This document shows positions 16,246-25,475 of a DNA stretch of 36,671 nt, one piece after another. Position 1 is the first letter of the stretch; each line of letters begins with the position of its first letter. This DNA is from Pseudomonadota bacterium. Its GTDB lineage: Bacteria; Pseudomonadota; Alphaproteobacteria; Sphingomonadales; SMXR01. The stretch is from NCBI GenBank assembly GCA_022566215.1, contig JADFJJ010000009.1, positions 1 through 36,671 on the forward strand, in the 5' to 3' direction. Position numbers and translations under genes: made by a program. Under the pieces are notes generated by a model. That model did no database searches and had not been told where the DNA came from. It worked only from the letters and a program-made list of their open reading frames with translations.

Positions 16246-16905
16246 TTAATGGTATCTGCGTTTGCCGCGGTTTCCGTAGCGCCTGGGGATTTCGATGTGC
16301 GCGACAGACTGGGCAACCTGCTGGTAAGCTTCCAGCCTGAGCGCCCGCTCGATATTTGCGTAACCGCTCCGGCCCCAGGTATAAGCGTAACCATTACCGG
16401 TCACGGTCTCGAGCAACACCCCAAAAATCTCTATTGCCCGTTGGGCTTTTTCGATCTTGCCGCCAGAGTTGTTGTAAGAGCCATAGCGGCGGCTTAAGGG
16501 CTGGGATACTTCGCCATAAGCGCGGTCGCGGTAAAGCGTTTTGCCTGCCGCCTTGACGCGGATTTTGTAATCGTATTCCATCACCGCATAACCGCTGTGG
16601 TAACCCCTGTGGGGCTGGTCATAAATTTCCACGCGCGACAGATAGCCGTTGACCGAAATCGTGACATCGGCGTAGCGCGGGGAGGTGACAATGTTTACGT
16701 AGGGGTTATAGCGCACCAGGTAAGAGCCGATGACCTTCCCAAGCCGGGAATCGTGGCCGGCATCAACGTAAACGTCCACCACCTGTTTGCCGTATCCGCG
16801 GCCGCGGCCGAATTTAGGATCGGCCAGCGCTTCGGTTGCGGCCAGGCCGGCGGCCAATGTTCCCAAAGCCAGTGCGGAGAACATATAAGTTTTGAATTTG
16901 GTCAT
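16246..16905 (-). CDS. Secreted protein of unknown function
   Basis: Signal peptide MTKFKTYMFSALALGTLAAGLAATEALA, then VVDVYVDAGHDSRLGKVIGSYLVRYNPYVNIVTSPRYADVTISVNGYL; basic Gly/Arg/Tyr-rich ends. ORF track opens at 16986; ATG 16905 (ggag SD) fits. Confidence 0.8.
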   Translation of the reverse strand: MTKFKTYMFSALALGTLAAGLAATEALADPKFGRGRGYGKQVVDVYVDAGHDSRLGKVIGSYLVRYNPYVNIVTSPRYADVTISVNGYLSRVEIYDQPHRGYHSGYAVMEYDYKIRVKAAGKTLYRDRAYGEVSQPLSRRYGSYNNSGGKIEKAQRAIEIFGVLLETVTGNGYAYTWGRSGYANIERALRLEAYQQVAQSVAHIEIPRRYGNRGKRRYH

Positions 16906-16945
16906 CGTGTTTCTCCTTGCTGATATTGTTCTTAAGGCAAGAGAA

Positions 16946-16996
16946 TACCAAACCCCGCCTGAACGATCGCTGAGCAAGTCATTCACTCGCGGTTCA
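16946..16996 (-). promoter_or_regulatory. Regulatory element A (four half-sites), upstream of the 16905 start
   Basis: TACCAAA-N5-CCTGAAC-N5-CTGAGCAAG-N3-TTCA-N4-CGGTTCA; ungapped match to 16107-16157 (about 35/51 identical by my count). Confidence 0.65.
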
Positions 16997-17035
16997 GCGA
17001 AACCGGGCGGAAATAAGGCAGGGGGGTTGGGAAGG

Positions 17036-17635
17036 TCAGTCGATCAGGCCGAGGCTTTTTCCCCAATCGCTGTAATTGGTGGAACCGATGTCCTTTTCGT
17101 TCTGGGCTTTTCTGGCTTCCAGAGGTTTTTTCAAAACCGCTTCCAGACGCGCGGCATAGACCTGGTCGTGGGGATCGACGCCCATGGCATGAACCATGCG
17201 GTTCATGTAATTGAAAAGACTGGCGACCGCGGCGGCGTCATAGACCGCCTCCTCCGGCCAGCCGGCCTCGAGGATGGCCTCGGTATCCGCTTTTTCTATT
17301 TTTTCATGATCCAGGGTCAGCTTCCGGGCGTATTTCAGGACCGGAACCATTTTATCTTGAACGCCTGAGGCATCGATATCCTCAACCAGCCGGTCAAACA
17401 GGGTGGGGTCAACCCCGTAAAAAGCGGCGTAAACCCGGTGTGAATTAAAACAAAACCGGCAGCCATTCAGCCTTGAGACAAAAGCCGCGATCGTCTCCCG
17501 CTCGCCGATGGTTAGCGGCGAGGGGCCACGCAGGATCACGTCATGGAATTCCATCAGCGGCTTTATCCCTTTGGGAAAAGCCTTGAAGGCGTCCGCCAGG
17601 TGAACGGTTTCCGGAAAAGAAGGCAAATACGGCAT
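17036..17635 (-). CDS. AhpD-like / carboxymuconolactone decarboxylase family peroxidase-related protein
   Basis: RLNGCRFCFNSHRVYA (CxxC-x3-H-like AhpD site). ORF opens at 17662; ATG 17635 has AAAGGAAAA SD. Confidence 0.85.
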   Translation of the reverse strand: MPYLPSFPETVHLADAFKAFPKGIKPLMEFHDVILRGPSPLTIGERETIAAFVSRLNGCRFCFNSHRVYAAFYGVDPTLFDRLVEDIDASGVQDKMVPVLKYARKLTLDHEKIEKADTEAILEAGWPEEAVYDAAAVASLFNYMNRMVHAMGVDPHDQVYAARLEAVLKKPLEARKAQNEKDIGSTNYSDWGKSLGLID

Positions 17636-17665
17636 TAATTTTCCTTTTGTGATTAAGGACATGAG

Positions 17666-20407
17666 CTAGGTCAGGCGGCCGTGACAATGTTTGTATTTTT
17701 TCCCCGACCCGCACGGGCACAGGGCATTGCGCGCCATCCGGCCCCAGGTGGAGGGATCTTCCGGGTCCATTTTCACCGCTTTTTTCCTTGAGATTATGGT
17801 TCCGGAAGGCGCTATCTGGCCCGGCTTTGGCCCGGGCGGCCGGGCTTCATTTTCACCAGTGAGCGGGTTAATGTGCTGCGGACGCATTTCCTGCTTTTTG
17901 GGTTTCAAAGACAACGGCCCGCGGTCGATATTGATGGCGATATGGGCCAGGATTTCGGAAACATGCTCCCTGACCTGGGTCAAAAGCCCTTCAAACATGG
18001 AAAACGCTTCGGTCTTGTATTCGTTCAAGGGGTCGCGCTGGCCGTAGGCCCTTAAAGCGACCACGCGACGCAGGTGATCGAGTGAGGAAAGGTGTTCTTT
18101 CCAGTCGTGATCCAGAGTGCGCAACAGGAACGTTTTTTCAACATAACACCATTCCTTTTCACCATAGAGTTCGACCTTGGCGGCGACCTGCTTGTCGACC
18201 TCGGCAATGATGCGCTCGGTCAGGATTTGTTCCTCAACCCCTTCTTCTTCCATCCATTTGCTTAAGGGCAGGTCGAGATTGAAGATGCGTTTGACCCTGA
18301 CGCCCAGGCCCTGGATGTCCCATTCTTCCGGGTACGATTTCGGCGGAATATGGGCTATGACCATGTCCTCGACCGTCTCACCGCGCATATCGGCGACTGT
18401 GTCCGAAACCACCTCCGCGTCCATGATCTCAAGGCGCTGTTCGTAGATGACCTTCCTTTGGTCGTTCATGACATTGTCGTATTTCAAGAGGTTTTTGCGG
18501 ATGTCGTAATTACGGGCCTCGACCTTTTCCTGGGCTTTTTCAATCGCCTTGTTGATCCACGGGTGAATAATCGCCTCGCCTTCCTCAATCCCCATCTTGA
18601 GCAGCATCGAATCCATTTTCTCGGGTCCGAAGATACGCATCAAATCGTCCTGTAACGACAGGTAAAACTTTGACCTGCCGGGATCGCCCTGGCGCCCGGA
18701 ACGGCCCCTCAGCTGGTTGTCGATGCGCCGGCTTTCATGGCGCTCGGTGCCGATCACGTAAAGGCCGCCGGCCTCCAGCACTTTGTTTCTATTGGCGGCG
18801 ATATCGGCTTTGATTTCCTTGACGGCCTGTTCGCGCTTGGCCTCGTCCTCGATCGGGTCGGCTTCGGTCTTGATGCGCATCTCAAGGTTTCCGCCGAGCT
18901 GGATATCGGTCCCGCGCCCGGCCATGTTGGTGGCGATTGTCACCGCCCCCGCGCGCCCGGCCTGAGAGATGATCGCCGCCTCCTGCTCGTGATAGCGGGC
19001 GTTCAGGACGTTGTGGCGGATTTTCTTTTTCTTCAGAATTTTCGAAAGGTCCTCTGATTTTTCGATCGAAATGGTGCCCACCAGCATCGGCTGGCCTTTT
19101 TTCTGGCAGGTTGCTATTTCTTCGACCAGGGCCTGGTATTTTTCCTTCTCGGTGCGGTAAAACTCATCGTTTTCATCGTCGCGGATAACCTCAACGTTGG
19201 TCGGAATTTCAACAACGTTGAGACCGTAAATATCGGCCAATTCCTGGGCTTCAGTGGCCGCGGTCCCGGTCATCCCGGCCAGTTTCGGGTACATGCGGAA
19301 ATAATTCTGGAAAGTGATTGAGGCCACGGTCTGGTTTTCCGGCTGGATTGGCACCCCTTCTTTGGCTTCAACCGCCTGGTGCAGGCCGTCCGACCAGCGC
19401 CGGCCTTCCATCATGCGGCCGGTGAATTCGTCAATGATTATCACCTTGTTGTCCTTGACGATATAATCGGTGTCGCGGGTGAACATGTTCTGGGCCTTCA
19501 GGGCCACGTTCACATGGTGGACCACTTCGGTGTTTTCATAATCGTAGAGGTTATCAGATTTCAGCAGGTCCGCTTTCAGGAGCAGCTGCTCGATCACCTC
19601 AATCCCCTCCTCGGTCAGGGTGATGGTGCGGTTCTTTTCCTCTTTCTCAAAATGGTCCTTTTTCAGTTTCTGGATCAGGCGGTCGACGGTGATGTAGAGG
19701 TCCGATTTATCCTGGGTCGGGCCTGAGATAATCAAGGGGGTGCGCGCTTCATCGATCAGAATGCTGTCGACCTCATCAATGATGGCGAAATTGAAATCCC
19801 GCTGGACCATTTCGGCCCTGGAGAAGGCCAGGTTGTCGCGCAGGTAATCGAATCCCAGCTCGTTGTTGGTGGTATAGGTGATGTCCGAACTATAGGCCTC
19901 CTTGCGCTGCTGGTTATTGAGCCCCGGGACAATGACCCCGACGCTTAAACCCAGGAAATTATAAATCTGGCCCATCCATTCGGCGTCACGGCGGGCCAGG
20001 TATTCGTTGACGGTGACGATATGGACGCCCTTTCCGGGGATGGCGTTCAGATATGCTGACAGGGTCGAGACCAGGGTCTTGCCCTCACCGGTTTTCATTT
20101 CGGCAACCTCACCCTTGTGGAGGACGATCCCGCCGATGATCTGGACATCGAAATGGCGCTGGCCAAGGGTTCTCTTCGCGGCCTCCCTGACCGTGGCGAA
20201 GACCTCGGGCAGAAGGTCATCCAGAGTTTCGCCGGCCTTGTAGCGGCGCTTGAATTCGGCTGTTTTTACCTTGATCTGGTCGTTTGAGAGCTTCTCGAAT
20301 TTTGGCTCCAGAGCATTAACGTCATCCACGGCCTTTTGATGCCCGCGGATAACGCGCTCATTGGTGGTGCCAAACACTCTTTTGGCCAGCAAACCGAGGG
20401 CTTTCAT
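17666..20407 (-). CDS. secA: Preprotein translocase ATPase SecA
   Basis: [50 protein letters not shown]-terminal [21 protein letters not shown] opens at 20437; ATG 20407 likely. Confidence 0.98.
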   Translation of the reverse strand: MKALGLLAKRVFGTTNERVIRGHQKAVDDVNALEPKFEKLSNDQIKVKTAEFKRRYKAGETLDDLLPEVFATVREAAKRTLGQRHFDVQIIGGIVLHKGEVAEMKTGEGKTLVSTLSAYLNAIPGKGVHIVTVNEYLARRDAEWMGQIYNFLGLSVGVIVPGLNNQQRKEAYSSDITYTTNNELGFDYLRDNLAFSRAEMVQRDFNFAIIDEVDSILIDEARTPLIISGPTQDKSDLYITVDRLIQKLKKDHFEKEEKNRTITLTEEGIEVIEQLLLKADLLKSDNLYDYENTEVVHHVNVALKAQNMFTRDTDYIVKDNKVIIIDEFTGRMMEGRRWSDGLHQAVEAKEGVPIQPENQTVASITFQNYFRMYPKLAGMTGTAATEAQELADIYGLNVVEIPTNVEVIRDDENDEFYRTEKEKYQALVEEIATCQKKGQPMLVGTISIEKSEDLSKILKKKKIRHNVLNARYHEQEAAIISQAGRAGAVTIATNMAGRGTDIQLGGNLEMRIKTEADPIEDEAKREQAVKEIKADIAANRNKVLEAGGLYVIGTERHESRRIDNQLRGRSGRQGDPGRSKFYLSLQDDLMRIFGPEKMDSMLLKMGIEEGEAIIHPWINKAIEKAQEKVEARNYDIRKNLLKYDNVMNDQRKVIYEQRLEIMDAEVVSDTVADMRGETVEDMVIAHIPPKSYPEEWDIQGLGVRVKRIFNLDLPLSKWMEEEGVEEQILTERIIAEVDKQVAAKVELYGEKEWCYVEKTFLLRTLDHDWKEHLSSLDHLRRVVALRAYGQRDPLNEYKTEAFSMFEGLLTQVREHVSEILAHIAINIDRGPLSLKPKKQEMRPQHINPLTGENEARPPGPKPGQIAPSGTIISRKKAVKMDPEDPSTWGRMARNALCPCGSGKKYKHCHGRLT

Positions 20408-20508
20408 GTATTCCCTTTCAATAGAATCCGATCGCATAAGGAACGGATCAGGATAAAGTCACCTTCCAGGATTATTCGGGATTCTCCTGAAAAAACCAGT
20501 CACAGGAG

Positions 20509-20536
20509 AGATAAGGTCGTGGAGTTAAAGTGTCAA
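20509..20536 (-). promoter_or_regulatory. Sigma70-like promoter of secA
   Basis: Minus strand TTGACA-N16-TTATCT, about 100 nt upstream of ATG 20407. Confidence 0.6.
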
Positions 20537-20570
20537 CCAAGAGTGGGGAATAATAGGGAATTTATGCTCT

Positions 20571-20777
20571 TCAGCTTGCCGGAGTATTCGACATCGTCTC
20601 GGCGATATAATTCAGGAATTCACTCAGGCTGATGCCGATGGTCTTAAGGGCGACAATCATGATCAGGCTGATCAGGGCAACAAGAAGGCCGTATTCCATT
20701 ATAGCCACCCCGTCCCGTGATTTGAGAAGCCTGAAAGAGAAGTGGAAAAATATTTTCAGGAAGTTCTTTCGTATCAT
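20571..20777 (-). CDS. Flp/Fap family pilin
   Basis: LLKSRDGVAIMEYGLLVALISLIMIVALKTIGISLSEFLNYIAETM: Flp pilin pattern (G-x3-xEYGL). Confidence 0.82.
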   Translation of the reverse strand: MIRKNFLKIFFHFSFRLLKSRDGVAIMEYGLLVALISLIMIVALKTIGISLSEFLNYIAETMSNTPAS

Positions 20778-20870
20778 AAAGCCCCCGCCAGTTTCTAATA
20801 TTATTTTGGAAGATTTAAAACCAAAATTGGTGTGTTTTGCCTTTCATTTGGGTATGATCGCCCATTCGAC

Positions 20871-21314
20871 ATGATCGCAAAGGGCAAAAACAGCAAAAAT
20901 TTTGATTTTCCCGGCCTTTTGGTGGTTGCGGTCTTGTTGGTGAACAAGAATCAACAGATTTTAATTGCCCGGAGGCCGGAGGGAAAATCAATGGCCGGCC
21001 TGTGGGAATTTCCCGGCGGCAAGGTTCATGCCGGTGAGACGGAAAAAGAAGCCCTCAGCCGCGAACTCACCGAAGAGCTGGCGATCACGGTGTCGCCAGC
21101 CTCGTTGCGCCGGGTGACGGAAATCTTGCACCAGTACGAGGATTTTCAGCTCATCATGCCGCTTTATCTGTGCCGCCGCTGGAGCGGGGACATTACCCCG
21201 CTTGAGGGTCAGAAAATTGTCTGGGTCTCCCCTGAGGACCTTCCGGACTATCCGATGCCGCCGGCTGATGCTCCCATAATAGGCCTAATTCCCGGATTCC
21301 TGAAAAAATTCTAG
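20871..21314 (+). CDS. mutT: MutT-type Nudix hydrolase
   Basis: Nudix box GGKVHAGETEKEALSRELTEEL; RRPEGKSMAGLWEFPGGK. ORF opens at 20832. Confidence 0.88.
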   Translation: MIAKGKNSKNFDFPGLLVVAVLLVNKNQQILIARRPEGKSMAGLWEFPGGKVHAGETEKEALSRELTEELAITVSPASLRRVTEILHQYEDFQLIMPLYLCRRWSGDITPLEGQKIVWVSPEDLPDYPMPPADAPIIGLIPGFLKKF

Positions 21315-22171
21315 GGTTTCAGAGCATCTGCCAGACTGGCCCTGGCGCTGCCCGGCTTTAGGGGTTTGGGCTGGTTCGGCCCGGGCGCCCAGCCGGTCAG
21401 GTAAATAAACTGGAAAGTGGCGGAAATACGGCCTTCCTGATCAGAAAAATTCTTGATGTAATACTCCGCCGCCCGCTCCAGGGTATCTTTACGGGAAAAC
21501 GTTTTCAGGCGGTCGAAAAGGGCATTGTTTTCCCCCATCGCTTTCAGTTCTTTCATCAGCACCAGCGGGTGCTGATAGCTGACCGTCAGGGTTTCTATAT
21601 CCGCCACCGGCATGGCGAACCCGGCCCGGGCCAGCAGGTCGCCGGCATCGCGCACGTCGGCAAACGGGGAAATCCGGGGGCTGGCCCCGCCGCTGGTCTC
21701 GGTCTCCGCGTAAAGCAGGCTTTCGCGCAGCTCCCTTAACGTCTCCCCACCCAAAAGAGAGGCCAAAAAAAGACCGTCCTCCCTCAATACCTCCCTGATC
21801 TGGATCAGGGCCCCGGGCAGGTCATTGACCCAGTGAAGGGTCAGGTTGCTTAAAACCAAATCGAAAGTTTTGGCCTTGAAGGGAAGTTCCTCTTCATCCA
21901 GCACCACCGACGTTTCCCCGGGCAAAGGGGACGCATCGCCGGACAAATCCGCCCGGACCACGCTTTTGGGCGGGATTTTCAGAAGTTTTCCACTGGCCAG
22001 CGGCCCGACCGCCAATAGCGCATGAAAATCCCGGTTGATGTCACGCAGACGCTCAGCCAGACCTGCCGCCCCCTCATGGAAAAGATAAAGGGTATCATCA
22101 TTTCCCGGGACGCCGCCGCGCCGCCGGCGCACCAGGGTGCGGTCAAATATGCGGTAGCTTCGTTCCATCAA
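21311..22171 (-). CDS. BioC/NDUFAF5-like SAM methyltransferase
   Basis: FDLVLSNLTLHWVNDLPGALIQIREVLREDGLFLASLLGGETLRELRESL. Confidence 0.87.
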   Translation of the reverse strand: MMERSYRIFDRTLVRRRRGGVPGNDDTLYLFHEGAAGLAERLRDINRDFHALLAVGPLASGKLLKIPPKSVVRADLSGDASPLPGETSVVLDEEELPFKAKTFDLVLSNLTLHWVNDLPGALIQIREVLREDGLFLASLLGGETLRELRESLLYAETETSGGASPRISPFADVRDAGDLLARAGFAMPVADIETLTVSYQHPLVLMKELKAMGENNALFDRLKTFSRKDTLERAAEYYIKNFSDQEGRISATFQFIYLTGWAPGPNQPKPLKPGSARASLADALKP

Positions 22172-22215
22172 AAGCCTTAAGATTATTTCACCTGTTGTTC
22201 TAATTTAGGCAGACA

Positions 22216-22998
22216 ATGATGAAAAGTGAACCGGCCATTTTAAGTAAAGGGATAAAAACCCCGCTGGCGGGTCTTTTGCGCAAGGGGCTGGATTTTATTC
22301 TTCCGCCGCTATGCTTCAGCTGCCGCGGGGCGGTCGAAACTCAAGGGGGGTTGTGTGTTGCGTGCTGGTCAACGCTCAGGTTTATCACCCGGCCGCATTG
22401 TGAGGTTTGCGGTTATCCTTTCCCGCACCAGATGCCGGGGGGCATGTTGTGCGCCTCGTGTCACCGGAAAAAGCCGGTTTACGACCGGGCGCTGGCGGCG
22501 ATCGCCTACAATCCAGCCAGCCGCCCGCTGATCCTTTCCTTCAAATATGGCGAGCGCACAGAGGGCTTGAAGACCATGGCCCGGTGGCTGAAATCGGCCG
22601 GAGCTGAACTGCTGCCGGAGACCGGCCTGATCATCCCGGTTCCCCTGCATCCAAGAAGGCTGTGGCAACGGCGCTTTAACCAGTCCGCCCTGCTGGCCCT
22701 GGCGCTGGCGAAGGCGACCGGAAAAGCAGTCGACGTCCTGGCCCTTTCCCGGAAGAAGAACACCCGCAGCCAGGGTGGCTTGAACCGCACCCAGCGGCAC
22801 CGCAATGTCTGGGCCGCCTTCCAGGTGCCGGGAAACAAAATAGAACGGATCAGGGGTAGGCACATTCTTCTGGTTGATGACGTGCTGACCACCGGGGCGA
22901 CCGCTGAGAATTGTGCCAGGGCCCTGAAAAAGGCTGGCGCGGACAAAGTTTTTGTCCTGACTCTCGCCCGCGTGGTGGAACCCTTGCGCAGACTTTGA
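22216..22998 (+). CDS. ComF family protein (phosphoribosyltransferase-type)
   Basis: Zinc-finger Cys pairs CFSC/CVAC, CEVCGYPF, CASC; PRPP loop ILLVDDVLTTGATAENCARAL. Confidence 0.92.
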   Translation: MMKSEPAILSKGIKTPLAGLLRKGLDFILPPLCFSCRGAVETQGGLCVACWSTLRFITRPHCEVCGYPFPHQMPGGMLCASCHRKKPVYDRALAAIAYNPASRPLILSFKYGERTEGLKTMARWLKSAGAELLPETGLIIPVPLHPRRLWQRRFNQSALLALALAKATGKAVDVLALSRKKNTRSQGGLNRTQRHRNVWAAFQVPGNKIERIRGRHILLVDDVLTTGATAENCARALKKAGADKVFVLTLARVVEPLRRL

Positions 22999-23005
22999 AA
23001 ATGCC

Positions 23006-23272
23006 ATGAAAAAACCACAGGTTGAGATTTATACGTCTATTTTGTGCGGATATTGTTCCCTGGCGAAGTCCCTGTTGAAACGAAAACAGATCGCCTACCG
23101 GGAAATTAATGTCAGCTTTCATCCCAAAAAACGCCGGGAAATGATCGCCCGGACCAAGGGACTTGCCTCAGTGCCGCAAATTTTTATCGGCGGCCTTCAT
23201 ATCGGTGGCTGTGATGATCTTTTTGCGCTGGACCGGGAGGGCAAGCTGGATTTGGGCCTGATCGGAAAATGA
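23006..23272 (+). CDS. grxC: Glutaredoxin 3
   Basis: VEIYTSILCGYCSLAKSLL, SVPQIFIGGLHIGGCDDLFAL. Confidence 0.92.
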   Translation: MKKPQVEIYTSILCGYCSLAKSLLKRKQIAYREINVSFHPKKRREMIARTKGLASVPQIFIGGLHIGGCDDLFALDREGKLDLGLIGK

Positions 23273-24087
23273 GCACAAAACTTGACATAAGCCTGATCCA
23301 ACTTTGCTCGTCCGCCGATGTGGAAGAAAACATCGCCGCTGCCTCGGCTTTGATAAAGCAAGCCGCCGCCGCCGGCGCCCGGCTGATCCTGACGCCGGAA
23401 AACACCGCCCTGTTTGAAATGAACACCGGACGGCTGTTTGAAAAGGCGCAACCTGAGCAACAAAACAAGGCGCTGGAAACATTCACCCGGCTTGCCAGCG
23501 GCCTGAACGTCTGGCTCTTGGTTGGCTCCCTGGCGATCAAACTGAACGGGAAAAAACTCGCCAACCGCTCCTTTCTGATTTCCCCAAAAGGGATCGCCGC
23601 GCGTTATGACAAGATTCATATGTTCGATGTCAACCTCAAGGGGGGAGAAAGTTACCGCGAATCAAAAAACTTCCAGGCGGGATCAAAAGCGGTTGTAGGC
23701 GAAACTCCATGGGGTCCGCTGGGAATGACGGTCTGCTATGACTTGCGTTTTCCCTATCTCTACCGGCGCCTGGCGCACCAGGGCGCCAGCATGATCGCCG
23801 TGCCGTCCTCCTTTACCGCCCAGACCGGCAGGGCCCACTGGCATATCCTGTTGCGCGCCCGGGCGATTGAGACCGGGGCTTTTATCCTGGCGCCGGCGCA
23901 GGCCGCGCGGCACCCCGACGGGCGCGAGACCTTCGGCCATTCATTAGTGGTTGATCCCTGGGGCGGGGTTCTGCTAGATGCGGGTGATATTGAAAGCGGT
24001 GCTTTTAATATTACATTAGATTTAACAAAAATTAAAAAGGCCAGGGACGCCATCCCGGCCCTGAAACACGACAGGACCTTGAAATGA
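23269..24087 (+). CDS. Carbon-nitrogen hydrolase (nitrilase/Nit family)
   Basis: LTPENTALFE, YDKIHMFDVNL, GMTVCYDLRFPYLYRRL catalytic Glu-Lys-Cys regions. Confidence 0.93.
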   Translation: MSTKLDISLIQLCSSADVEENIAAASALIKQAAAAGARLILTPENTALFEMNTGRLFEKAQPEQQNKALETFTRLASGLNVWLLVGSLAIKLNGKKLANRSFLISPKGIAARYDKIHMFDVNLKGGESYRESKNFQAGSKAVVGETPWGPLGMTVCYDLRFPYLYRRLAHQGASMIAVPSSFTAQTGRAHWHILLRARAIETGAFILAPAQAARHPDGRETFGHSLVVDPWGGVLLDAGDIESGAFNITLDLTKIKKARDAIPALKHDRTLK

Positions 24088-24572
24088 TCGTTTTTGACCT
24101 GAAATGTGAACTTGATCACATCTTTGAAGTCTGGTTTTCCTCCAGCAAGGCGTTTGATACTCAGGTGCGGCTGGGGGAAATCGAATGCCCGGTGTGCGGT
24201 TCGGCCAAGGTGGAAAAGGCCGTGATGGCTCCCAATATTGCGAAAAAATCCAAGCTGGGCGCCGAAACTCCCGGGGACCAAGCCTTTTCAGACCCGGCTG
24301 GTGAAGAGCAGATCGGTTATACCCACCTGCCGAAACATCTGCGCCGGGAACTGGAGGGAGTTCTGGACAAAGTCCGCAAGCACGTCGAGGAAAATTGTGA
24401 ATACGTCGGCGCCAATTTTCCCGAGGAGGTTCGCAAAATGCACTATGGCGAGGCCCCCGAGAGGGGCATCTACGGCGAGGCGTCACGGGAAGAATCGCTG
24501 GATCTCCTGAAAGAGGGCATTGATGTCATCCCGGTTCCCGGCATTCGCAAACCCCGCCAAAGCGACGCTTAA
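24084..24572 (+). CDS. DUF1178 family protein
   Basis: MIVFDLKCELDHIFEVWFSSSKAFDTQVRLGEIECPVCGSAKVEKAVMAPNI. Confidence 0.9.
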   Translation: MIVFDLKCELDHIFEVWFSSSKAFDTQVRLGEIECPVCGSAKVEKAVMAPNIAKKSKLGAETPGDQAFSDPAGEEQIGYTHLPKHLRRELEGVLDKVRKHVEENCEYVGANFPEEVRKMHYGEAPERGIYGEASREESLDLLKEGIDVIPVPGIRKPRQSDA

Positions 24573-24581
24573 GATTCTCTT

Positions 24582-25352
24582 TTATTCCGGCACAGCCAGC
24601 CCGGCGTAATTGACCGCGCAGTTTCGGCCAACTTTCCAGCTGGCGCTCACCGGGTCATAGATAAAGCCCTTCAGTTCGGCTATTTCGAATCCGGCCTGGC
24701 GCAAATAGCGGTCGAGCTCGGACGGTTTGATAAATTTTTGATAAGAATGGGTGCCCCTGGGCAGCCAGCCGAGAATGTATTCGGCGCCGAGAATCGCCAG
24801 CGCATAAGCCTTCGGGGTCCGGTTGATGGTGGAAAACAGCATGCAGCCGTCCTTTTTCAGAAGCGTGCGGCAGCTTTTCAGGAAACTGGCGATGTCCGCC
24901 ACATGCTCCAGCACCTCCATGTTCAGGATCACATCAAAACGTGCCGCGGTTTTGGCCAGGTCCTCGCCAGCGATCGCGCGATAGGTGATGGTAAGTTTCG
25001 ATTGTTTGGCGTGAAGCGCGGCGATCTGAATGTTTTTTTCACTGGCGTCAATTCCCGTCACAGCGGCGCCGAGCCGGGTCATGGGCTCACACAAAAGCCC
25101 GCCGCCGCAGCCGATATCCAAAACCTTTAACCCTTTGAACGGGACAATACTGTCTTGGCCCGGGCCAAAATGGTTTTCAATTTGTCCGCGGATGAAAGCC
25201 AGACGGGTTGGGTTCAACTTGTGAAGCGGCCTGAACGGGCCGGCCGGGTCCCACCAGGTTTCCGCCAGGGCGGAAAAATTTTCAATCTCCTTCGGGTCGA
25301 CCGAGGGGGCTTTGGGGTTTCCCCCAAGCCTGGTTTTTTTTACCGGCGCCAT
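24582..25352 (-). CDS. ubiG: Ubiquinone biosynthesis O-methyltransferase
   Basis: ALAETWWDPAGPFRPLHKLNPTRLAFI, VLDIGCGGGLLCEPMTRLGAAVTGIDAS. Confidence 0.95.
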   Translation of the reverse strand: MAPVKKTRLGGNPKAPSVDPKEIENFSALAETWWDPAGPFRPLHKLNPTRLAFIRGQIENHFGPGQDSIVPFKGLKVLDIGCGGGLLCEPMTRLGAAVTGIDASEKNIQIAALHAKQSKLTITYRAIAGEDLAKTAARFDVILNMEVLEHVADIASFLKSCRTLLKKDGCMLFSTINRTPKAYALAILGAEYILGWLPRGTHSYQKFIKPSELDRYLRQAGFEIAELKGFIYDPVSASWKVGRNCAVNYAGLAVPE

Positions 25353-25475
25353 TTTATTGTTTTTATTCCTTTTTCTTGCCTCTAAACCTTCATAATCTTA
25401 ATGATAGTAGTACCTAGCATTTCGCTGGGGACGGCAAAACATTTATTTAAATCCAGGCGACTTTAAGGAGCAAGC

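Noticed and set aside
20483-20509. TCTCCTG-N13-CAGGAGA hairpin near the secA promoter as a secM-like leader
   Set aside because: One arm overlaps the -10 region, so the full hairpin would not be transcribed; no arrest-peptide ORF seen.
23030-23070. Glutaredoxin active site CGYC instead of CPYC
   Set aside because: Similar variants occur, as far as I recall, in other alphaproteobacterial GrxC; not unusual enough.
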